From Acidiferrobacterales bacterium (GTDB lineage Bacteria; Pseudomonadota; Gammaproteobacteria; Arenicellales; JAJDZL01), in the NCBI GenBank assembly GCA_028820695.1, contig JAPPIB010000045.1, forward strand, positions 90,137-154,136: a DNA stretch of 64,000 nucleotides, read 5' to 3'. Numbering within the stretch: position 1 is the stretch's first letter; each line of letters begins with the position of its first letter. Below, in pieces: positions 38,510 through 47,267 of this stretch. A program made the translations under genes and the position numbers. The notes under the pieces are model-generated. The model did no database searches, was not told the DNA's origin, and saw only the letters and a list, made by a program, of their open reading frames with translations.

Positions 38510-38585
38510 TGGTGGGCCGTCAGGGATTCGAACCCCGGACCAATTGATTAAGAGTCAACTGCTCTGCCAACTGAGCTAACGGCCC
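38510..38585 (-). tRNA. tRNA-Lys (anticodon CTT)
   Basis: 76 bases with encoded CCA (38510-38512). Acceptor GGGCCGT/ACGGCCC, D arm with AGCTCAGTTGGCAGAGCA, anticodon loop CTCTTAA and T-loop TTCGAAT all fit. Reads AAG. Confidence 0.95.
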
Positions 38586-38970
38586 ATTGATCAACGATTT
38601 GCCATGCATGATTCGATCGGATGCGGCAGATCATCCAGCACCCGTCGACTCGCATGTCAATCACGGTAAATTAAACTGGTACCGCCAGCAACATTATTTT
38701 ACAATTGAAGTGCGACTGAAATGGGAATTTGATCGCTTTGCCCGGAATCATTCGAACCGACTCCGTTCATGCTGTCACAAGGCGAAAAGTACAACTTCTG
38801 TCTTGGGCTTGGAATTGGCCGGCAGCGTTCGAGTCGGCGAAACCCGCGTTTGAGTGCACGAGTTCGGACAGATTCCACCAACGCGGTATGAATCTGCAAG
38901 CTGCAGATGCCTTTCGGAGTGAACACTCTGACAGTCGGTTCACAACCGCTTTATTGTCGGGAGTAAAGTT
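38586..38970. other. 385-base intergenic region before the CBS gene
   Basis: No gene or RNA is supported here. Short open frames on both strands lack ribosome sites and domains. The last bases, GGGAGTAAAGTT, are the ribosome site of the CBS gene. Confidence 0.4.
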
Positions 38971-39411
38971 ATGAAAACAATTTCGACCTTGATCAAAGCC
39001 AGAGGAATGGTCTGGACAGTGACTCCGGAGAATACGGTTCTGGAAGCACTGCATGTGCTGGCCGAAAGAAACATCGGCGCGGTTCCTGTCATCAGCGGAG
39101 ATGAGCTGGTGGGCATTTTCAGCGAACGAGATTACGCCCGTCGAGTGATCCTGCAGGGATTGGCTTCAAAAGACACCCTGATCGCAGATGTAATGACCGA
39201 GAACGTACAGACTGTCAATCCTGATGATAATATCGAAGACTGCATGAAAATTGTCGTCAGCAAGGGTTTCCGCCATCTTCCAGTCGTCGAAGACGGAGAA
39301 CTCATCGGCGTTGTATCTGCCAATGACCTTTTGGCCGAAGTAATTCGAAGCCGAGAGATGCAGATGGCCAGTCTCGAGAACCTACTGTCAGGGGCGGGCG
39401 AAATCACCTGA
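38971..39411 (+). CDS. Two-CBS-domain protein
   Basis: 146 residues made almost entirely of two CBS motifs (about residues 10-65 and 75-130). They include GAVPVISGDELVGIFSERDYARR and RHLPVVEDGELIGVVSANDLL. Such stand-alone pairs bind adenine nucleotides and act as energy sensors for partner proteins; none is identified here. GGGAG lies eight bases before the ATG. Confidence 0.88.
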   Translation: MKTISTLIKARGMVWTVTPENTVLEALHVLAERNIGAVPVISGDELVGIFSERDYARRVILQGLASKDTLIADVMTENVQTVNPDDNIEDCMKIVVSKGFRHLPVVEDGELIGVVSANDLLAEVIRSREMQMASLENLLSGAGEIT

Positions 39412-39492
39412 TCGACCCACTCTTGCCGCCTAAGCTTCTGCTCACCATGGTTTAGCTGATTCCGCAGTGACTGGCTTCAGCGATATCGTCAC

Positions 39493-40044
39493 ATGCAGCT
39501 GAAACACCTCATGCCCAAATGGAAGCACATCGCGATTGTGCTCGTTTTGGTGACTTTGACCCACACCGCGAATTCCCAGGACGTATCGCAGATTGAGAAT
39601 CTGAATTCGGTCGAGCCGGTGGCGGCACCGGAATTTGACAGTGCACAGTGGATCAATAATCCTTCCGCGGACGATGAGTTCCTCAAAGGGAAAGTGTTGG
39701 TAGTGAATTTTTGGGCCACTTGGTGTCCACCCTGCGTCCATGAACTGCCGACGATTCAGAAATTGTGGGCTTCACTGGACCGCAACGACTTTGAGGTTGT
39801 CGCGGTCAACGTCGGCGAAACACAGGCGACCGTCAAGAATTTCCTTAACAATTTTGATCCGAGCCTGGAGTTTGCCATCGTATTGGATCCCGATCTCAAG
39901 TTCTACAAAAGCTGGAACGTGCGCCCGATTCCGACTACATACATCGTTGACCGCAGTTACCATCAGCGATATAGGGGGTTGGGCGAGTTTGATTTTGTTT
40001 CTGAACAAATGAAGTCGCTTGTCCAGCAACTGATTGAGGAATGA
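39493..40044 (+). CDS. TlpA/ResA-like thioredoxin-fold protein
   Basis: 183 residues with a hydrophobic segment at 12-26 (signal peptide or anchor) and the redox motif WCPPC (Cys78, Cys81) in VVNFWATWCPPCVHELP. It should act in the periplasm as a thiol-disulfide reductant, for example in cytochrome c maturation. The region before the domain (about 40 residues) is low in recognisable sequence. Confidence 0.85.
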   Translation: MQLKHLMPKWKHIAIVLVLVTLTHTANSQDVSQIENLNSVEPVAAPEFDSAQWINNPSADDEFLKGKVLVVNFWATWCPPCVHELPTIQKLWASLDRNDFEVVAVNVGETQATVKNFLNNFDPSLEFAIVLDPDLKFYKSWNVRPIPTTYIVDRSYHQRYRGLGEFDFVSEQMKSLVQQLIEE

Positions 40045-40071
40045 TCCAGCTCTGGATAATCTGGATAAGGC

Positions 40072-40527
40072 ATGTCACTACCACAAGACTATCGCCCCAA
40101 GATAATTGTTACCAAAATCGGACTGGATGGACATGACCGGGGAAGCCGGATCATTGCCACCATGTTACGGGACGCAGGCATGGAGGTTGTATACACGCCA
40201 CCCTGGCAATCCATATCCGACGTTGTAAGACTTGCCGAGGATGAGGATGCCGACGTCATCGGGATCAGCAGTCTGGCGACCGATCACCTGCTGATTCCAG
40301 ACCTGCTTGATGCGCTGCGCAAGTCCGAGCTGGAACATATCGGAGTCATTGTCGGTGGTATCATTCCGGAAGATGATGAGGTTGAACTGATTGAGCTGGG
40401 TGTTCGCCGGGTTTTCCATCCGGGAAGCAGCCTGACAGAAATTTCTAGTTATGTGCGGGCACTCGCGTTTGAGGTACGCACCGGGAGTCTGAAGAAATGG
40501 GAGATCCAGAATCATGAAAAACGCTAA
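40072..40527 (+). CDS. B12-binding small subunit of an acyl-CoA mutase
   Basis: 151 residues of the methylmalonyl-CoA mutase C-terminal type. The cobalamin motif DGHDRG gives the lower axial ligand His21, with SLATDH and GGIIPEDDE further on. It forms the cobalamin-binding half of the two-subunit mutase whose catalytic subunit overlaps it by 14 bases. Separate B12 subunits occur in archaeal methylmalonyl-CoA mutase, isobutyryl-CoA mutase and 2-hydroxyisobutyryl-CoA mutase. Confidence 0.9.
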   Translation: MSLPQDYRPKIIVTKIGLDGHDRGSRIIATMLRDAGMEVVYTPPWQSISDVVRLAEDEDADVIGISSLATDHLLIPDLLDALRKSELEHIGVIVGGIIPEDDEVELIELGVRRVFHPGSSLTEISSYVRALAFEVRTGSLKKWEIQNHEKR

Positions 40528-42190
40528 GGTTGTCGATCTTCGCCGAGATTCACCTGAAGATCTCTGGCAGCAGGAATACAAACGTCAGCTGCCTGACGAA
40601 ACCCCTATCCGCAATCGTTCCGGAATCGAGATCAAACCTCTATATACCCCAGCTGACTGGAATGACAGTCGGTACGACGAGCAACTTGGATATCCAGGAC
40701 AGTTGCCGATGACGCGCGGAATTTACCCGACGATGCATCGGGGGAAAGTCTGGAGTCAGCGTCAGTTGATCGGGTTCGGAACACCCGAAGACTATAACCG
40801 GCGACTGCGCCGGCTTTTGGATGCCGGCAACACAGCGATCAGTCTGATTCCCTGCAATTCGGTCTATCGTGGCTACGATATTGACGAAGTCGATCCAAAA
40901 CTGCTCGGCACCTGTGGTGTGATGGTCAATACGGTTGATGACATGGATCGATGCTTTCGTGACGTGGAAATCCAGTCGCTGTCGACAGCCATGAACGATC
41001 CGCTGCCGTTCACGTTGCTTGCCCTCGTGTTGGCTGTGGCCAAAAGGCGGGGAGTGGATTGGGCTCGCGTATCGGGTACATCCAACCAGAGCGATTACAT
41101 TTCGCACTACGTCGCCAATCACATGTTTTTTCGACTCAGCCTGGAAGGATCGCGGCGGGTTTTGGTCGATCACATCGCGTTCTGCCAGAAACATGTCCCA
41201 TTCTGGAACCCGCTGTCAATTGTCGGGCAGCACATGCAGCAAGCCGGTGCGACGCCCGCGCAAGCCATGGCTTTTACGCTGGCTACGGGCATCCAATATG
41301 CGGAAGACTGTATTGCCCGCGGGATGGACCCGAATAACTTTCTGGAGCGATTTACCTTCTTTTTTGACATCTCCATGAGTTTCTTTGAAGAAATCGCAAA
41401 ATGTCGTGCCGGGCGGCGGATCTGGCAGAAGATCGTCCGCGAACGATTCAATGCCCACAATCCGAAAACATGGCGTTTCAAGTTTCACGGCCAGACATCA
41501 GGGGTTGACCTCACCCGTCAGGAACCTCTCAACAATATCGCAAGAGTCACCGTCCAGGCGTTGGCCGGCGTATTCACCGGACTGCAGTCCCTGCACACCG
41601 ACTCTTTCGACGAGGTGCTGAGCGCGCCGACGGAGGAAGCGGCACGGATTGCGGTCGCGACTCAAAACATTATTCGGGAGGAGGCTCACTGTGCGGACGT
41701 GATCGACCCCCTTGCCGGCTCCTACTACGTCGAGTCACTGACCGACCAGATGGAAGAGCGAATTGTGGACATCATCTCAGGCATCGACGATGCCGGTGGT
41801 ATGTTCGCCGCGGTCGAGAAGGGCATGATCCAAAACTGGATTGGACAGTCGGCAATGCAATTCCAGAATTCGGTCGAAAGCGGCGAGCAGACTGTGGTCG
41901 GGGTCAACAAGTACATATCGGAAGCCGATGCGGCGACTGCAAAGCCACTCGAGCGGCCCAGCATGGCAGCGGTTGAGAAACAGCTGCACACACTGCGGAA
42001 GTACAAGGCCGAACGCAACCGTTCTGACTACAACAGAGCTGTCAGCCAACTGCAGCAAGCAGCTCAGGATGAGACGCAAAATGTTTACGGTGCGATCGTA
42101 GAAGCCATATGCAGCGGTGTCACGCACGGCGAGGTTGTTCATCATATCCGGCAGGAACTGGGATTCGGTCAACCTCAGACCACAGTATGA
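40514..42190 (+). CDS. B12-dependent acyl-CoA mutase catalytic subunit, substrate unknown
   Basis: 558 residues, TIM-barrel subunit of the methylmalonyl-CoA mutase superfamily: [25 protein letters not shown] near residues 71-95, [21 protein letters not shown] near 240, [26 protein letters not shown], and [15 protein letters not shown]. Compared with methylmalonyl-CoA mutase, the histidine of the GYH motif is kept (His240), but the Tyr89 position is His75 and the carboxylate-binding Arg207 region reads HYVANHMF (Ala201). It probably uses another CoA thioester. The B12 subunit upstream and the MeaB GTPase 7 bases downstream complete the module. Confidence 0.88.
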   Translation: MKNAKVVDLRRDSPEDLWQQEYKRQLPDETPIRNRSGIEIKPLYTPADWNDSRYDEQLGYPGQLPMTRGIYPTMHRGKVWSQRQLIGFGTPEDYNRRLRRLLDAGNTAISLIPCNSVYRGYDIDEVDPKLLGTCGVMVNTVDDMDRCFRDVEIQSLSTAMNDPLPFTLLALVLAVAKRRGVDWARVSGTSNQSDYISHYVANHMFFRLSLEGSRRVLVDHIAFCQKHVPFWNPLSIVGQHMQQAGATPAQAMAFTLATGIQYAEDCIARGMDPNNFLERFTFFFDISMSFFEEIAKCRAGRRIWQKIVRERFNAHNPKTWRFKFHGQTSGVDLTRQEPLNNIARVTVQALAGVFTGLQSLHTDSFDEVLSAPTEEAARIAVATQNIIREEAHCADVIDPLAGSYYVESLTDQMEERIVDIISGIDDAGGMFAAVEKGMIQNWIGQSAMQFQNSVESGEQTVVGVNKYISEADAATAKPLERPSMAAVEKQLHTLRKYKAERNRSDYNRAVSQLQQAAQDETQNVYGAIVEAICSGVTHGEVVHHIRQELGFGQPQTTV

Positions 42191-42196
42191 TCCATA

Positions 42197-43174
42197 GTGC
42201 CGGAACTGCAAGCCAGACCCGTGCAATCCTCGATTCTTGAACGACTGCAAACAGGCGGCAGAAAGTCGCTGGCGAGAGCGATCACGATCGTCGAGAACAA
42301 TCTTGTCGGTCAGGAAGAGATTCTCAAGGCGATCTGCGACAAAATCGGCAATGCCCATGTTATCGGGGTGACCGGTCCGCCAGGTGTTGGCAAGTCAACG
42401 CTGATTGATGCCTGCATACCCGAGATTCGCAAACTCGGCAGGACGGTTGCGGTGCTCGCGGTCGACCCTAGCAGCCATGTCAGTGGTGGTGCCATTCTGG
42501 GGGATCGCGTTCGAATGGCTCGACACGGGCATGATGAGGGTGTCTTCATCCGTTCGGTGGCAGCCCGCGGTCACCTTGGCGGGCTCACCACTACAGCACT
42601 GAACATCATCAATCTATTTGACGCCACTGATTGGAATGCGATTATTGTTGAAACCGTCGGGACAGGCCAGTCCGAAGTCGAAATATCGCAACTGGCTGAT
42701 ACGGTCGTCGTCGTCGAGTCTCCCGGACGCGGTGATGAGATTCAGGCGATCAAGGCTGGACTGCTGGAAATCGCGGATATTGTGGTAGTCAACAAATCAG
42801 ACATGCCTGAAGCCGACTCGACCATGAGTGATCTGAGTCAGGCAATAGCCCTGCGTCATGCCGCTAAGTCACCGTTGTTGCTGAAAACCATCGCATCCGG
42901 CGGCGAGGGCGTATCGGAACTGATCGATCGTGTGGTCCGGATGGGTGACGATCTCAAAAGCGTCGACCGGCTGGAGTCAAAAATCGGAAGAATGCGCAAA
43001 CTGGTTGCCCGGAATGTTGGCGAAGCTTTGGAACAGGCAATTGCAAGTTCTGATGACGAAGCAATCTCGCAGTTGATTGGACGTGTACTCGCCGGTGAAG
43101 TCAATGCCGACCGGATTGCCCGCGACATCATGACCTACGTCAGTCGAAACCCCGATTTCCCGATGAGTGAGTAG
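42197..43174 (+). CDS. meaB: MeaB/ArgK-family GTPase, mutase chaperone
   Basis: 325 residues. Walker A is GPPGVGKST (about residues 60-68), Switch and Walker B are in VLAVDPSSHVSGGAILGDRVRM and IIVETVGTGQSEVEI, and NKSD gives guanine specificity. MeaB-type GTPases load and protect the B12 cofactor of acyl-CoA mutases. The GTG start has no strong ribosome site, but the gene lies 7 bases after the mutase. Confidence 0.92.
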   Translation: MPELQARPVQSSILERLQTGGRKSLARAITIVENNLVGQEEILKAICDKIGNAHVIGVTGPPGVGKSTLIDACIPEIRKLGRTVAVLAVDPSSHVSGGAILGDRVRMARHGHDEGVFIRSVAARGHLGGLTTTALNIINLFDATDWNAIIVETVGTGQSEVEISQLADTVVVVESPGRGDEIQAIKAGLLEIADIVVVNKSDMPEADSTMSDLSQAIALRHAAKSPLLLKTIASGGEGVSELIDRVVRMGDDLKSVDRLESKIGRMRKLVARNVGEALEQAIASSDDEAISQLIGRVLAGEVNADRIARDIMTYVSRNPDFPMSE

Positions 43175-43214
43175 GTGCAAACCCACCGTCATTGACTACC
43201 GATTGCTTCGACGT

Positions 43215-43502
43215 TCACTTGCGCTCGAAAATTCGATCGCCTGACTCGTTGATGATCTGTTTGGCCTTGAACACCGAATGTTCACATGCGGTTTCGAAGT
43301 CAGTGTGTGTGTCCGCCCGAATGAAATAGTGTTCTTGTAATGTACCGGATTCGTCGGCTTTGTAGATATAGCCCGCAGAGTTGTAGGAACCCTGTTGCTT
43401 GAGAGGGGCAGGTTTTATCTGGTACCCCTCATAGTCCTCAAGTTCGGGTTGGGGAGCAGATCGCGTTTCTCCCTTACCCAGTATTCGATCAAATAATCCC
43501 AT
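43215..43502 (-). CDS. HlyU-family protein
   Basis: 95 residues from MGLFDRILGKG at 43502. The core pattern YEGYQIKPAPLKQQGSYNSAGYIYK...HYFIRADTHTDFETACEHSVFKAKQIINESGDRIF matches the HlyU-like family, named after a Vibrio regulator, although most members are uncharacterised. Convergent with the mutase module, with a 40-base gap. Confidence 0.8.
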   Translation of the reverse strand: MGLFDRILGKGETRSAPQPELEDYEGYQIKPAPLKQQGSYNSAGYIYKADESGTLQEHYFIRADTHTDFETACEHSVFKAKQIINESGDRIFERK

Positions 43503-43700
43503 AATTGCTTTCCGCCAAGAATGATAATTCCAACCTGATTCAAAGTGATTCCAGTTCAATTATAACGACTTGGGCGAACGTTGCAGTCGATTGCAATGGC
43601 ATCGCTTACGCAATGGGTTCCAACCAATCCATCGACACCTGCGTTACTTTCTATACAATTCAACTGAACACTTGTCTGTTTTCAACTGAGGTAATCAATT

Positions 43701-44171
43701 ATGTACGGGGCTTTGCTATTGCTCGCCGCAGTCACCTTCTTTTATGCTGGATACAACCTCCTGATCAAGATTTCCAGCAGTCACATTCCAGTCGAGGCCA
43801 CATCGACGATTGCCGCGACCATAACTTTGCAGACTGCCGCACTACTGGTTTCCTGTGTTTTCGTAGCAGGACTCCTGATTCGCGGCAACACAATTCTGGC
43901 GGTTCCGCCACCAGCTCTGATGTGGGCAGCACTCGCCGGAATTTGCATCGGAGCGGCCGAAATTGGATATTTCTACCTGTTGCGCGGGGGTTTGAGTCAC
44001 GAACCGGTCGCAGCAAGCACAGCGATTCCGATCATCGTAGGCGGCACGATTCTCATAGCGCTGCTGCTATCGTGGTTGTGGCTTCGCGAAAGCATGAACT
44101 GGACCAAGGCAATGGGTGCCGTTACCATCATCGCCGGTGTGGCCCTCATGTTTGTTGAGACTGACTCCTGA
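43701..44171 (+). CDS. Half-size DMT/EamA-type transporter
   Basis: 156 residues with about five membrane segments and a single EamA-like repeat ending in LWLRESMNWTKAMGAVTIIAGVALMF. EamA exporters usually carry two such halves (about 300 residues); this one would need to dimerise, as small multidrug-type members do. Substrate unknown. No partner half is adjacent. Confidence 0.75.
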   Translation: MYGALLLLAAVTFFYAGYNLLIKISSSHIPVEATSTIAATITLQTAALLVSCVFVAGLLIRGNTILAVPPPALMWAALAGICIGAAEIGYFYLLRGGLSHEPVAASTAIPIIVGGTILIALLLSWLWLRESMNWTKAMGAVTIIAGVALMFVETDS

Positions 44172-44544
44172 TCGCACCTGATCACCACGCTCGCTGATTG
44201 AATGGATTGGATGCGAGTTGCCCGATCTTTTGTTTGCTGCGGGATTCTGTATCAGGATGATCAAAGTGGCGCATCAGGTGATTGACTTGTGAATTGGACA
44301 TTCCACGGACACCGAATAGCGATGCTCTGAGCGAGTGTTATACGCTGAAGTCAGCGCTCTGTTCGCTTTGCCTCAAACGTCTCGGTCCGAGTCGTGTGAA
44401 ATCGAAATAATCACACCTTCCGGCGGTATGGTTTCGCATTGGTGAAAAAATACAATTACAATGCTCTACCGTCACGTGCCATCACCGGAACAACAACTGA
44501 AAAACTGTCGATTCAGCTTTTCATCATCCTTCCGGCTTCACTGC
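44172..44544. other. 373-base intergenic region before tRNA-Arg
   Basis: No gene is supported. CACCTGAT and its complement ATCAGGTG occur about 90 bases apart (near 44177 and 44273), too far for a confident hairpin. The promoter of the tRNA must lie in the last part, which is A+T-rich around 44440-44465. Confidence 0.35.
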
Positions 44545-44621
44545 GCCCCGATAGCTCAACAGGATAGAGCAGCCGCCTCCTAAGCGGCAGGTTAGGCGTT
44601 CGAGTCGTCTTCGGGGCGCCA
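44545..44621 (+). tRNA. tRNA-Arg (anticodon CCT)
   Basis: 77 bases. Acceptor GCCCCGA/TCGGGGC, discriminator G, encoded CCA; D arm GCTC/GAGC, anticodon stem GCCGC/GCGGC with loop CTCCTAA, T arm AGGCG/CGTCT. Reads AGG. Confidence 0.95.
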
Positions 44622-44918
44622 ATTTCGGTCAATCCACATATGAGCCTGATTCTACATGGCTGAATGGCAACAATGGGCTGTCAATAACTCTGTCAACAAC
44701 CTGCAAATCTTCGAACTTCCGATTGGGCAACGAGTGCAATAAATTCGATAATTCTAAATAATCAAATTTCTTTTATTTAATATCAATAAGTTATGATTGT
44801 TATTTTAACTATTACTATATAAAGTCATTCTAACTTAACACAAATTGCGTTCGATTTCGTTGTGAATATCTTTTGGGCTGTTGTTGCTCTGTATGTTGTT
44901 GTGTAAACGCATGAATCT
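44622..44918. other. A+T-rich intergenic region between tRNA-Arg and lptG
   Basis: 297 bases, markedly A+T-rich at about 44740-44840. tRNA-Arg(CCT) genes are frequent integration targets, but there is no integrase or repeated tRNA end here. No gene is called. Confidence 0.4.
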
Positions 44919-45995
44919 TCATTCTGTTCGAGCCAAAACCGCAATTGCTGAAGCTGAGAATAATAAGAATGTAGAGAACGTTCCGATCACGGGTTGCAAC
45001 CCATTCAACATCGCAATATAGCCGACCGATTGCTGGATCGAAAAATAAAGCAAGCCGAACAGCAAGCCGATAAACACCAGGTGTCCGTTGCTCATTTTCG
45101 GTCGGAAGCGATAGACGCACAACAGCGCAAACAGCATCATGACAATCATGGATAAGGGAGAGATGATCCGATTCCAGAATGCCAGGCTGAGAAACTCGGT
45201 TTTCAGCCCGTTGGTCCTGAGAAACCTGATCGCCCGATACAACTCAATGATTGTCAATTGCGATGGATCGCGTCTATGGGCTCCGATAACACTCAATTCA
45301 GCTTCTATCGGATGGTCCTTGCTTTCCGCCGTGAGTCGCACGATTCTTCTATTCTCGAGCGTACTTTCGATAACGCCGTATAGCTTCAAGTTCTTTTTCT
45401 CCTTGCTGAATATCCCACCTGCTGCGTTGGTCAACTTTACCAGGCGGCCATTTGGATCAAAATGAAAGATCTCTATATCCTTGAGAGTGTCGTCACTGAG
45501 TTTCGGTGTAATGTGTATGAATTGATTGCCGTCCCGATACCATATGCCGTGTTTCGGCGCTTCAGCTCCCTGCTGACTGACCCGCTCGTCCTGTTTCAGG
45601 TACAGACTGACCTCGCTCCTGGGCACTACCAACTCACCCCAGAAAAACATGACCAGCGCCAAGAGTATCGAATACCCGGCTGTTGACGCGGAAATCCGAA
45701 ACTTCGATACGCCGACCGCCTGCAACGCAGTCAACTCCAACCTGCGCGAAAGCGTGGTCAGCGCAAGAATCGCGCCGATCAGAAGAATCATGGGTGCCAG
45801 CTCATACAGGATTCGAGGAACGGAAAGCAGCAGGACTTCTCCCACATATCGGATGTCTTCCTTGATGCTGACGTCTTCCAGCATATCCAGCAGGGTAATA
45901 AAAAGATATATGGCGACCAACCAAACCCCGGCAACAATACTTTTGGTCGTGATTTCACGACCGAAATACAGGTCAATGATCCAAATTTTTCTCAT
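44919..45995 (-). CDS. lptG: LPS export ABC permease LptG
   Basis: 358 residues starting MRKIWIIDLYFGREITTKSI, with six membrane segments (three near each end) around a large periplasmic domain; the C-terminus reads MSNGHLVFIGLLFGLLYFSIQQSVGYIAMLNG. With LptF and LptB it extracts lipopolysaccharide from the inner membrane. The ATG at 45995 was chosen because the longer frame lies inside lptF. Downstream of and convergent with tRNA-Arg. Confidence 0.92.
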   Translation of the reverse strand: MRKIWIIDLYFGREITTKSIVAGVWLVAIYLFITLLDMLEDVSIKEDIRYVGEVLLLSVPRILYELAPMILLIGAILALTTLSRRLELTALQAVGVSKFRISASTAGYSILLALVMFFWGELVVPRSEVSLYLKQDERVSQQGAEAPKHGIWYRDGNQFIHITPKLSDDTLKDIEIFHFDPNGRLVKLTNAAGGIFSKEKKNLKLYGVIESTLENRRIVRLTAESKDHPIEAELSVIGAHRRDPSQLTIIELYRAIRFLRTNGLKTEFLSLAFWNRIISPLSMIVMMLFALLCVYRFRPKMSNGHLVFIGLLFGLLYFSIQQSVGYIAMLNGLQPVIGTFSTFLLFSASAIAVLARTE

Positions 45996-46011
45996 TGTCT
46001 TGAAGTCGTCG

Positions 46012-47115
46012 TCAGGTGGAAATGATGCCCCGGTTCTGGTGGGTTCGCAACACCACCCAGCCAATCAGCAGGGCAACCAGTACATGCGGCAACCACAGAA
46101 AAACATCGATGCCGAAGTACTGCGTTCTTTCGATATCGACAATGAAGCCGACCAAACTGCCATAGATGAAGTACACCAAAACGGCACCGACGAGATTCGC
46201 ACCCATTCTTGAAGTCAACCGGCTGCTTCCAAACGCGAACGCCAGCAAAACGACCATTGGCATGACGATCACTTTGGAAATTCGCCACTCCAACTCGGCA
46301 ATATCCCCGGGCAAATCAGAGCCGATCAACTGAAGTGTCGGTTTTGCTCTCGTAACTGTGGACCCAAGTTCATATTCAATGATCGGTATCGACTCGGTAA
46401 AGGACTTGAACTCGGTCAATTCATAATTGCGTAATTTCTCCGATATGCGGTATCGGATGCCGTTAATGACCTGCAGCGTTTCCATCTTCTCGTTCAGGTC
46501 AAGGTGATACTGCCCATCCTGCGCCACGGTAATCTCCTTGCCATGAGGCTCGGACACCACGTAAAACAGGCGTACGGGATCAGATGGGGCTGTTTCGGCG
46601 GACGACGGTTCGACGTTGTTTGTCTCACCGAAATAGACCACGCTGCGACCGCCCCGGAAATCCCTGAACCGCCCTTCTTCAAAAGGGATATTCCGCAGAC
46701 TGTGGCGGTAATTCGTAACCTTGTCCTGATATGCCATCTCGGCCGAAGGCGCGACCACAAACGAACAAAGCGCAACCAAAAACGTAGACAGGGCCGCTAC
46801 CAGCAATGCAGGTGTGAAGTATGCCATCGGTCCGATACCGGCGGTGGCGTAGGCAGTAATCTCATTGTCCCGATTCCAGCGAATCATCACAAGCAGAATT
46901 GAGATATACAGTGCCGGAGTAAGTATGACATCGAGAAATGTGGCGACCTTCAGCATGAGAATCAGCCCCAGACCATCAACTGGAAGACTGCCTTGTACAG
47001 CTCTTTTCAATAACCCGAGAAATTTCACTACCGCGAAAATCCCGATTGTCATGAACAGGACCACACCGTAATTCATCGTAGTTTCGTTAAAGAGGTTTTT
47101 GCGAAAGATTTTCAT
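46012..47115 (-). CDS. lptF: LPS export ABC permease LptF
   Basis: 367 residues with six membrane segments in the YjgP/YjgQ arrangement and a periplasmic beta-jellyroll region. Forms the LptB2FG complex with LptG, encoded 16 bases downstream. Divergent from pepA, a classical gammaproteobacterial layout. Confidence 0.92.
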   Translation of the reverse strand: MKIFRKNLFNETTMNYGVVLFMTIGIFAVVKFLGLLKRAVQGSLPVDGLGLILMLKVATFLDVILTPALYISILLVMIRWNRDNEITAYATAGIGPMAYFTPALLVAALSTFLVALCSFVVAPSAEMAYQDKVTNYRHSLRNIPFEEGRFRDFRGGRSVVYFGETNNVEPSSAETAPSDPVRLFYVVSEPHGKEITVAQDGQYHLDLNEKMETLQVINGIRYRISEKLRNYELTEFKSFTESIPIIEYELGSTVTRAKPTLQLIGSDLPGDIAELEWRISKVIVMPMVVLLAFAFGSSRLTSRMGANLVGAVLVYFIYGSLVGFIVDIERTQYFGIDVFLWLPHVLVALLIGWVVLRTHQNRGIIST

Positions 47116-47169
47116 GCGTTACCAATCATCTCGCTCAATAAAAGAATTCTGACTGTCAACCAACAACGA

Positions 47170-47186
47170 AACAGTCCCGTACTGTT
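47170..47186. promoter_or_regulatory. Candidate operator between lptF and pepA
   Basis: AACAGT-CCCGT-ACTGTT is a perfect 6-base inverted repeat with a 5-base spacer in the 152-base divergent promoter region, just before GATAAAAT that could be a -10 element for pepA. The regulator is not known. Confidence 0.35.
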
Positions 47187-47267
47187 CTGATAAAATTGGG
47201 CAACGTACACTTGCCGACCTTAAGCAAGACGCTTCAGAAGCATCGATTTCAAATTCGGAGGAAATCA

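Noticed and set aside
40514..42190. Annotation as standard methylmalonyl-CoA mutase
   Set aside because: The tyrosine and arginine that define the methylmalonyl pocket are not conserved, so only family-level naming is supported.
44622..44918. Integration scar at tRNA-Arg(CCT)
   Set aside because: The region is A+T-rich, but no repeated tRNA end or integrase is present.
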